The notes under the pieces are model-generated. The model did not search any database. It was not told the DNA's origin and saw only the letters and a program-made list of their open reading frames with translations. Source: Adineta steineri (Eukaryota > Rotifera > Eurotatoria > Adinetida > Adinetidae). Taken from it: a stretch of 64,000 bases of DNA. This document shows positions 49,501 through 61,500 of this stretch, in pieces. The position numbers were made by a program, and so were the translations under genes. Where the stretch lies: NCBI GenBank assembly GCA_905250115.1, contig CAJNOI010000153.1:151603-215602 (forward strand). Direction: 5' to 3'. How positions within the stretch are numbered: the stretch's first letter is position 1; each line of letters opens with the position of its first letter.

Positions 49501-52500
49501 ATAAAGTAAGTAGCAAGTGCTAGATGATCATGTTTGATATTGTTTGATGATGCATAGATAAGAAAGTAATGAGAAAGATCTTGATCAAAATCAAAAGAAA
49601 TAGAGGTTGCTCGATTAGTTCGATGTTCATTCATGAGGCGATATCGATCATATGGTAATGTCAGAGATTGATCAAGATGACAATTATACAGAGTATCAAG
49701 CCAAAACATACTTGCACCTGTCATGGACATTTGTCGTTCAATGACAGCATCTGAATAAGAAGAAAGCAGCAGTTGAAATCCGTAGAACAAGGAATTGAAT
49801 ATACTTACAATCAAGATAACGTAAGGTAGTATTGTCATCATTGAAAGGTAGTTGACCTGTTCTATAAGCTTGATCGAGATCATGAAGAAATAAGCTCATG
49901 GATGGATAATCAAAGAAAGCTTGATGAAAATTGAAGATAATTATATCTTTATTGGAAAGAATGTTGTTCGAAGAGATTTGTTTATAGTAAATAATACGAC
50001 ATCGAAAGACAAGACCTTGGGTGAGATCGAAAAGTTGGCGGTTACATTTCTCATTTTCGATGATAGCATTGAGTTGTTCATCTGTTTCATAAGTGCTTTC
50101 AGTAATTGTAAACGAGTCATTATTGATATGTTGTTGAGTGAGAACTCTCTGCATGAGTATATTTTTGTTAGAATCATAGATGAGTGATGTATAAAGTGAT
50201 TCATGTTCGGTTACAATGAGTTGAAGAGCACGACGAAGTTGTTTTACGGATAACACATTTTCTGTATAGAGGCGATAGAAAAATGGTATATTATGGGTCG
50301 TTAAAGATGATTGATCAGTATCGACGCCTCTTTGATTTTCATGCCATATTCGATATTGTGCAAAGGATGCTGGTCCTATAAAAATTAAAATTTAGTTGTT
50401 TGCAGTGAGTAATCATAATATCCAACTGCACTGAAAACAAAAAAGGTGTCATGCGAAACCTAAAAAAGGTTTCGTAGCTACTACGAAACCATTTTTGGGT
50501 TTCGACGTTTGCAACGAATTCGAAACCATTTTTTAGTTTCGTACAATACTATGAAACCCTGAAAAACGTTTTCTGAAAGGCTGAAAAGCCTCTGTAAGGG
50601 CTTCGCAGTATTATACGAAACCTTCGAAAAAAAAACTGAAGATTTCGTAGGTTCATACGAAATCCTAAAAGTATTTTCTAGGGTTTTTGAGAAATTTCTG
50701 TGAAAGTTTCGTATGAACCTACGAAACCTTCAGTTTTTTTCCGAAGGTTTCGTATAATACTGCGAAGCACTTACAGAGGCTTTTCAGCCTTTCAGAAAAC
50801 GTTTTTCAGGGTTTCGTAGTATTGTACGAAACTAAAAAATGGTTTCGAATTCGTTGCAAACGTCGAAACCCAAAAATGGTTTCGTAGTAGCTACGAAACC
50901 TTTTTTAGGTTTCGCACGACACCTTTTTTAGGTCTCGCACGACACCTTTTTTAGGTCTCGCACGACACCTTTTTTGTTTTCAGTGTGCGCTCTCGTAATA
51001 TTATAGTCACTTTTGTTTATCTATTTTGTAACCGAATTAAATTAATATTATTGCTAGTTATATAAGTCAAAAACGCGAAATTTGAAGATATTCATCTCGA
51101 TATGCAACAAAACTTATAAAAACACTACTGCCAATGTATATTATAAGCTGTTAGTAATGAAGCTTCCAAACAATAGAAGAATATTTTTATGGCAAAAGAA
51201 GCTTTTCATTTATATCGTATTCTCTCATTTCAATTTTCTCATTAGTATATATCCGAATGTGTGTGATGTATGTAATATACATCATGTTTTAGATTCGAAC
51301 ATTTTAATTTGGAAAGAAAAACATTGTGCAGAAAATTCAAGAAAGTAACGTGGGATCTGAAATTGAACTAGGTTTTAACGTGAACTTGCCACTAAGTATA
51401 AATTAAAGAGAGTTAGATTATACACACTATTGAAAAATGAAATTAAACACAGGAGACGAGTGGTTTGCAAAATAATGGTATCTACATGATGTCACCGCAG
51501 TATCAATCATAGAAAATTTTGTACATTTTCATTTCAACCAAAAACAAAAGATTCTACAGTAAGCACAATAATATAGCAATGCATAGTTCGCCTGAACCCG
51601 CTCTTAACGTTAATCGTTCTAACTGATATGAGTGTTCTATGCATATAAATAATTAAAAACTAAGCATACCTTCATTAATAATATTTTCCAACCTATGAAA
51701 CACTATCGCTTCTCTTTCTTCATCTTCTTCTGATAGGATAAGATCAACTTTTGATATAGATGTACAATAAAAATCAATGCACTGTGTGCTTGACTTCGAT
51801 GAAAACAGTTGTTCTAAAACAAGTTGAAATCTTCGACCTATTATGGCAAGTGTTGTTCCATCAAACAGATCACTTGAACAAATAAAAGAGCAAGACAACT
51901 GATTATGATCTAATAATGAATTATATATAAAGTTCAATGAGAAGTCAAATTTAGCCATTTCATATGATTGTTGTAACGACACTTGTTCTAGATTAACACT
52001 ATTCAAACATAAATGTCCCATATCTTGTGACACAGTAATGAAATCAAACATTGCTTCACGAAATGACGCATTTGACTGAGTGAAATGTAAATCACTAAGG
52101 ATATGTTGAAGTGGATAATGAGAATGTTCAAGAATTGATAAGCATTTTTCTTGTACATATTTAACTACTTCATCAAATGACCCATGGGGATCTAGTTCAA
52201 CACGATACGGTAATGTTGAAACAAACATTCCGATTAGATTTTGTAATTCACTTCGATATCGATTAGCATTGATAGAACCAATACATAAATCAGTTTGACC
52301 ATGAGTTAATTTGAATAGGAAGACATAAAATATAGATAATCCAAGTTGAAAAAGTGTGAGATGATGTGATGATGCATAGTTTAGAAATGATGTGCATAGT
52401 TCATTATCAAAAATGATTTCACCTATGGATGCTAAGCCCGATCGTTGTTGATTAGTGGATGAACGTTGTCGATCAACTGGTAATAATAATGAACATTCGA

Positions 52501-55500
52501 TATTATATCCTTCAAGTTGAGAATACCAGAATTCACGAGATAATGATATATCCATGATATGTTCATGAACAGAATAATCTATATAATTCAATGAGTTTTC
52601 ATTCATAGATCGGGAGTTATCGGATTGATAAGCAAGGGAAAGATCACGAAGGAAGATTGATGTTGATGCTCCATCAAACATTGCATGATGAATACTAATC
52701 AATATGTGATCATTTTCACTCAATAGATCATCATTCTCATATGAGATAGTATGTTGAGATTGATGACAATGACGAAGAATATGACAATTAATAACACGTC
52801 CTTTTGATAAATCGAACAAATCAGATTGATTTAAGATTTCTGCAATAACTTCATTCATGTGACGACGATCATCAGTATGAAGATTAACGATTGTCAATCC
52901 ATTTGATTTCATATGATCATCGAGAATGATATTTGCATCTAAGCAGTGTTGTACAATATTGCTATTTGCATCAAGATACAGTGCTGTTCGAAGAATATTA
53001 TGTTTTGTAATAACACTTTGAAATGCATGATGTAATCGAGTAATGGATACATGATCATTTATCGATGATATTCGATAAAGTAATGGAATAACATAGATGT
53101 TATTCATGATTGTTTTGTTGGATGAAAATCGAATTTGTTCATCTAAATAGATTCGTTGTTGTGCAAATGATGCTCTAGCTAGAATGAGAAAAAAAGATTA
53201 ACATATTAGTTTATGGTACTCTCAAGTAGGTATGTGACAACTCCAGTTTCGCTCAATGAGTTGTAACTGTTGGAGAGCTGGGCGAGTACGGACTTTCTCG
53301 AGTACGAGTACTTCGAGTACTTTGCCCAGCTCTAAACTGTTGATCAGTTCAATTCATCTGGGTTGGAGATGGTGATCAGTTCATCGATTCAGCTCTCACG
53401 AGCTGTTGAGCCTGAGTTGTCACATACCTACTCTCAAGCATAAATTATTTTATTTACCTTGAGTGAGATGTAATGATGACCAAGGAGAGTTATTCAGAGT
53501 GTGAATGGTATTGATAGATTGCTGAATGAGTTTCGCGTGATGAATAATTGTTGGATGTTGAAAAAGCTTACTCATAGAAAGAGAATTTGTTTCTAAATGA
53601 AACTCGATTTTGTATCGATGAAAAAGTTGCATGATTAGTAATGAATGACCACCAATAGCAAATATGTTTGTATCAGTTGAGATTTGATTTAGTTTGAATA
53701 TCTCACACCAAATATGATGGATACTAATTTCAATATCATTTGTTGGTAATAATAGTTCTATACTATTTGTGAGATGTATAGATGAGAAGTGGGGTGAAGG
53801 AAGTTGCTTTCGATCTACTTTTCCATTTTGATTCAAAGGTAGTTTATCAAGTATAATGAATATGGATGGTATCATATGTGGTGGAAGATAAGATTGACAA
53901 TGTTCACGTAGTTCTTCTTCATTGATATGAGAGGAAGATTGAACATAAGCAACTAAATAATCATCATTCCATTTCATGACAACACAAGCAGATATGGATG
54001 TGATGTTAAGTAAACATCGTTCGATTTCACCAAGTTCAATTCTTTGTCCATGTAGTTTGATTTGATGATCTTTTCTTCCTTGATAATGAAGAAGACCATT
54101 GTTATTTATTCTAACAAGATCACCTGTTCGATAAAATAGATCACCATCGATTTCAACAAGAACTTTTGCAGTTAAATCATCACGTCCAAGATAACCAGCA
54201 AAGACACCTGCTCCTCCCACTAGCAGCTCACCTTCTTGGCCAATAACAGATGATTGTAAATATGGATTCATAGTCATACATTGATAATTACAAAGTGGTC
54301 TACCAATTGATATGCTTTGAGTGTTATCCATGAGATTTACTCTATGATAGGTACAAACTATAGTAGCTTCAGCTGGACCATAAAGGTTCCACAGTTCACA
54401 GTGATCCGCGATTGAACTTAAAATTAGGTTCACCAGATTGATAGAACACTTTTCCCCTTTATAAAAGTAGAAAAATTGTACGTAAAAAAGACATTCACTC
54501 GAAAGATTACATACCACCAGTGCAAACGCATCGAAGACTTATTAAAGATGAGCTATCATTAGATTGTTTCAAAAAATCAAATAAATGTTGAAGAATAGTT
54601 GGTACACTAGTAAAGCATGTAACATTCTTCTTTTTGATGACGTCAGCAAGATACGCTAGATCAATAATTCCTCCTAGATGCAACATGATAAGTGTACCTC
54701 CAGTTGATAATGTGCCCATGATATCTTGAACATGTGTATCAAATGAACAACGGGATATTTGCATAATTGTATCTTTCTCTTTCAAAACATCACCATATAC
54801 TAATGAATTCATGTACCGACTGAAATTTCGATGTCGCACTTGAGCCTAAAAGTAGACAAACTATTTTCACGGCACCAAGAAAGATATCATTTTAGACTCA
54901 CTGCTTTCGGTGTTCCTGTTGAGCCACTTGTGTATATGATATAAGCCATATCTTTTGCTGCTAGTAAAACATTTGATAATCCATCAATATCACCTTTACC
55001 CACTCTCTTGTTGTCCGACACTATGAAGTCAATATCAAGTGATATGATATTATGATAAAACTTGGTCTTAGTTAAACCATGAACAAGAACAAGACGAGTT
55101 TGAGTTTGTTGTACAAGAGCATGTAAACGATGTTGTGGATCTCGAGGTGAAAATGGACAATAAACACCACCAGCCATTTCAATTCCCATTATACCAATCA
55201 CCTAATCAAAAAACAACATCAAACTCACATTAATTGTTACTCATCTTAATCAACTTACCATTGACAAACTTCGCTCAACACATTGACAAACTATTTCACC
55301 TGGAGTGATAAGATGTTCATTAAGAAGAGTTAAAGATAACACTTGAACATAATACAACAGCTCACAATATGTTAATGATTGTTCATCAAGTTCAACAGCT
55401 AGTTTTTGTGGATGTTTCATTACTTGACTTACAAACTCATGATGAATACAAGTGAGAGGATATGGAAATGATACTTGTGTATTATTCAATGATTGCATCA

Positions 55501-58500
55501 GATATTGTTCATTTGATAATATTAATGATTGCTCATAGATTGGTTTGTTCATTTGATTGTCAATCGTAGATGCAAATAATTGATTTGAGATGAAATGAAA
55601 TCGTTGTGAAATCTTCTCTACTGTGTCTCTATTGAATAAGTCAAGTGATCCATTAATTGTGCAGGACAGTTGATTCATGTTCATATTATGATGAAATGAA
55701 ATAGAGAAGTCGGATACACTTAGTATTTCATCTTCATTAATGTCGAATGAGGAAGATCTCGGAACAAGTTGAGAATTACCAATCATAACTGTATTATTAT
55801 TCTTGTATGATATAAATTCCAGAGATGTATCGAGAAATGCATGTCTTGAAATATGTGGATGTTGATTGAGAATACGTTGAAGTGGAAAATATGAATATTT
55901 CATACTATTTGTTGTGATCTCTTGAACTTGTTCGAGTAATTCATGAAAACGCCAGTGAGGATCTAATCGACATAGTAATGGGATGACATTCTCAAACAAT
56001 CCAATGATTGATTTGAGCTCATCTCTATATCGATTATTATTGATGTTCATAGCCAGACATAAATCTGTTTGTCCATTAGTTAGTTTAAATAGAAAGATGA
56101 AATAAATAGCAAATGTGAGATGTTCAAGTGATATATTATTTGATGATGCATGAGTAAGAAAGTCATGTGAGAGATCTTGACCAAAATCAAAAGAAATAGA
56201 TGTTCCACGACCAGTTCGATGTTCATTTGCAAGACGATATCGATCGAATGGTAATGATAAAGGCTGATCGAGTTTACAATCATGAAGAGCATCAAGCCAA
56301 AACATACTTGCACCAGTCATTGACATTTGTTGTTCAATAACAGCATCTACATAATCAAAGAAAATAATGTATTAGGCAAATGATAAGAACTAATTATATT
56401 TACAATCGAGATAACGAAGATTAGTGTTGTCATCATACAACAATTGACCTGTTGCATATGCTTGGTTAAGATCATGATGAAACACTTTCATTGATGGAAA
56501 ATCAAATAGAGCATGATGAAAGTTGAAGATAAGTAGATCTTTGTGAGAAAGAAGATCATTGGAAGAGATTTGTTTGTAGTAAACAAGATGACATCGAAAG
56601 ACAAGACCTTGACCAAGATCAAAGAGATGTGGATTACGTTTCTCGTCATGTACAATCTCATTTAATTGTTCATCTGTTTGATAAGTAGTTTCGATGATTG
56701 AAAACATATTATTAGTGTTGGTTTTATCTTCACTAGTAATAACTCGTTGCATAAGTAGATTCTTTTGGATGTCAAAATGAAGTGATGTGTGAAGTGAGCG
56801 ATGTTTGTTAACAGTGAGATGAAGAGCATGTCGAAGTTGTTTAACTGATAAAGTATGATGTGGTTGTAGACGATAAACAAAAGGCATATTATAGATTGCT
56901 ATTTGAGGTTTGTCTGGATCGAATCGAACTCTTTCGTCAAGCCATATACGAGCTTGTGCGAATGATGTTGGTGCTAGAATAAGCAGAGCTTAGTGAATTA
57001 TCATGTAAAAGATGGATGGCCAATAATATTTCAGAATAATATTCTACTCACTTTTCATCTAATCGCCTTTCTAACTGAACAAAATTTGTATTCTGGCATG
57101 AAATGTGCGAGCGTAACTTAGTTCTGCGAGAATCCCAGCTTATACACAAACAGGCTTATGTAAGATTCAATTATCATAGTTTTCTGTTTTTGTTAAAACA
57201 AAATATACAACTTTCGTGCAATGGGAACTGTCCTTTTTTGTTGATTATTATAAAAATACAAGACTATTCACACATTCAAAGCAAACATTCATCAGAGATC
57301 GTTACAGTTTCACTTTGATTTCTTTCGTAAAAAATTCCTCGATAAGTCCGGCTTTAACTCACTTTCAGCAACTTTGGTAAATCTCTAGTTAATAGTCTCA
57401 AAATCAGGGCATATACACGAGACAAAATGAGTCACTGACGATCACAATTCGTTTAAATCCTTATTTTCTCATTATTTATGCCTTTAAGACGCATTTTAAT
57501 AATAAAACTAATATACATCTACACTGCAGTGCATTTTGATGCATTTTTGCCTTAAGTATTTAACTGACTAATACTATCACAAACAGTAGGACAGGCTGTA
57601 TATAATCATACCTTCATTCACAATATTCCCCAGTCGATGAAACACAACTAATTCCATTTCTTCAGCTTCCTCAGGAAGAATAAGAGACAGTTTGCTAATT
57701 GATAAAAACACATTCATCGCAGGAGTTTTGTTTGATTGTGTTTGAAACAGTTGCTCAAACATGTATTTAAATCTTTGAGCTATTTTTGAAATAGTTGACT
57801 TTTCAAACAAATCATGTGAACAAACAAAACAACAAGACAACTGATTATCATCTGATGATGAATTATATATAAAGTTCAATGAGAAGTCAAACTTGGACAC
57901 TTCAGCTGATTGTTGTAATGATACTTGTTCTAAATTTGCATCATTCAAACTTAAATGTCTCATATCTTTTGACACACTGATAAAATCAAACATTATCTCA
58001 AAAAATGATACACTCGATTGGTTTAATCGATTATTACCAAGAATATGCTGTAATGGATAATGAGAACGTTCAAGAATTGATAAACATTTTTCTCGTACAT
58101 GTTTAGCAAGTTCATCAAATGACCAATGAGAATCAATTTCTAAACGATATGGCAATGTTGAAACAAACATTCCTATCATATTCACTAATTCACTTCGATA
58201 TCGATTAGCATTGATAGAACCAATACATAGATCACTGTCACCATGAGTTAATTTGAATAGGAAGATATAAAATATAGATAATCCAAGTTGAAAAAGTGTG
58301 AGATGATGTGATGATGCATAATTTAGAAACAATGTGCATAATTCATTATCAAAATTGATTTCTGCTATGGATGCTAAGCCTGATCGTTGTTGATTAGTTG
58401 GTGAACGTTGTCGATCAACTGGTAATGATAATGAACATTCGATATTGTATCTTTCAAGTTGAGAATGCCAGAATTCACGAGATAATGACATATCCATGAT

Positions 58501-61500
58501 ATGTTCATGAACAGAATAATCTATATAATTCAATAGATTATTGTTTACAAATAATGAGCCATCAGATTGATAAGCAAGAGAAAAATCACGAAGGAAAATT
58601 GATACAGATGCTCCATCAAACATTGTATGATGAACGGTGAATAAGATCAGATCGTTTTTAGTCAACAGGTCATCATTCTCACATGAAATATTATCTTGAG
58701 ATTGATGATAACGACGAAGAATATGACAATTAATAACACTTCCTTTTGATAAATCAAATAAAGTAGATTGATTTAATATTTCTTTGACCATTTCATTCAT
58801 GTGACGATGATCATCAGTATTAAGATTAATGATTGTGAATCTATGTGATTTCATATCACTATCGAGAATGACATTTGCATCTAAACAATGTTGTGTAATA
58901 TTACCATTTGTATCGTCAATATAAAGTGCTGTTCGAAGAATATTATGTTTTGTGATAACACTTTGAAATGCATGATATAATTGAGTAATTGATATATGAT
59001 CATTCATAGATGATATACGATAAAGTAATGGAATAACATACATATTATTCCTCGAGTTTTTAGATGAAAAACGGATTTGTTCATCTAAATAGATTCGTTC
59101 TTGTGCAAATGATGCTCTAGCTAGAATGAGAAAGAAGCAGATGGATATGTATTTGATGATAATAACTAGGTTAAGTAGCTTCGTTTACCTTGAATAAGAT
59201 GTAATGGAGACCAAAGATAATCATTGAGAGTGTGAACGGTATTGATAGATTGCTGAATGAGCTGAGCATGATGAATAATTGTTGGATGTTGAAATAGATT
59301 AGATATCGAGAAACTACTTTGCTTTTGTTCTAAATGAAACTCGATCTTGTATCGATGAAAAAGTTGCATGATGAGTAATGAATGACCACCAATAGTAAAA
59401 ATATTTGTATCAGTTGAGATTTGATTTAGTTTGAATATCTCACACCAAATATGATGAATGCTAACTTCAATATCATTTGTTGGTAGTAATAGTTCTATAG
59501 TGTTTGTGAGATGTTTAGATGAGAATTGAGGTGATGGAAGAAGTTTTCGATCTATTTTTCCATTTTGATTCAAAGGCAGTCTATCAAGTATGATAAAGAA
59601 AGATGGAACCATATGTGGTGGAAGATGAGATTGACAATGTTCCCGCAATTTCTGTTGATCAAGATCAGAACTTTGAACATATGCAACTAAATAATCATTA
59701 TTCCATTTCATGACAACACAAGCAGAGATGGACGTAGTGTTAAGTAAACATCGTTCGATTTCACCAAGTTCAATTCTCTGTCCATGTAGTTTGATTTGAT
59801 GATCTTTTCTTCCTTGATAATAAAGAAGACCATTATTATCTATTCTTACCAGATCGCCTGTTCGATAGAATAGTTCACCATCTATTTCAACAAGAGCTTT
59901 TGCTGTCAAGTCATCACGGCCAAGATAACCAGCGAAGACACCTGCTCCACCTACAAATAGTTCACCCTCTTGGCTGACAGTAGATGATTGTAAATGTTGA
60001 TTCATAATAATACATCGGTAATTAAAAAGTGGTCTACCAATTGGAATACACTTTGTAGAAGCTTCTAAATCTACGAGATGACATGTAGATGTTATCGTCG
60101 TTTCAGATGGACCATATAAATTCCATAAAGTATAATTGGGAATATTACTCGCTTGGATCAAACCAATCAGTTCGGAAGAAAATGCGTCACCTACCGGAAC
60201 AAAAGTGCAATAAAAAGGAAATCACGAAAAGCGTTTGTTTTCACTCACCTCCACTACACAGTGATCGAAGATACTTCAGAACATATATTTTCTTAGATTG
60301 GCTGAGGAAATTGAAAAAACTTTGAAATAAAACTGGTACAGTATTCAAATATGTAATCTGTTTTTTGTATAACACATCGGCTAGATAATCAAAATCAGTC
60401 ATTCCTCTAGCACGTAGCATTACCACTGTAGCGCCAATTAATAAAACACCAACTATTTGCTGAAGATGAACGTCAAAAGTACTTCGAGCCATCTGGACAG
60501 CTACATCATCCTTCTTCAATGAGCTAACACTCACAAATGAGTACATATAACGAATGAAATTTTCATGGCGAATTCGAACCTGTTAGAATGGAGAGAAATA
60601 GGAACGGGAGATAGAAATTCTAGTGTTAACTTACTGCTTTTGGTATTCCAGTTGAACCACTTGTGAAAATGATATAGGCTATCTCTTCATCTTTCATTAT
60701 CACAGTTGAAAGATCTTTCTTATCTATATCGTTAATATTTAATATTGAATCAATATTAAGTGAAACAATATCATCATCGAATTTCGTCTTAGTTAAATCA
60801 TGAACAAGAACAAGACGACTTTCAGTTTGTTGTGTGAGTGTATGTAAACGATGTTGTGGATCTCGAGGTGATAATGGACAATAAACACCACCAGCCATTT
60901 CAATTCCCATAATACCAATCACCTAGTGAAAGATCAATCTCAAACTATCATCAACAGTTATTTCTCCTAATCAACTTACCATTGACAAACTTCGCTCAAC
61001 ACATTGACAAACTATTTCACCTGGAAACACATGATATTCATTAAGAAGCGTTGATGATAACACTTGAACATAATATAGGAGTTCACAATATGTTAATGAT
61101 TGTTCATCCAGTTCAACTGCTAGTTTTTGTGGACATTTCATTACTTGATATGCAAACTCATGATGAATACAAGTGAGACGAGAAGATGAAAATGACATTT
61201 GTGTATTATTAAGTGATTGCACTAGATATTGTTCATTTGGTAATGTTAATGGTATTTCATAGATTGATTTATTCATTTGATCATCAACAGATGTAAATAA
61301 TTGATGTGAGATGAAATGAAATCGTTGAAAAATCTGCTCCACTGTCTCTCGATTGAACAAGTCAAGTGATGCATTGATTGTGCATGATAGTTGATTCATG
61401 TTCAAGTTATGATTAATAGAAAGAGAGAAATCGGCTGCACTTAGTATTTCATCTTCATTAGTGTTGAATGAGAAAGATCCTGGAACAAGTTGAGAATCGC

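Larger units (their letters stand above)
46902..53178 (-). other. NRPS module 3: C-C-A-T
   Basis: Residues 2857-4442. The first C domain (51670-53178) has IHHAMFDG. The second (49809-50375 plus 48684-49750) has FHQAFFDYPSM: here the second, catalytic His is Gln, so this domain is probably unable to condense. Pocket exon 47955-48285 has FDIHVQ and TYLHTVP. By-eye code: D I Q H C S L I D K, which is close to the serine code remembered for bacterial NRPSs (DVWHLSLIDK). Carrier site AIGGHSLL. The donor at 48339 (GTTTGT) is weak but the frame demands it. Confidence 0.7.
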
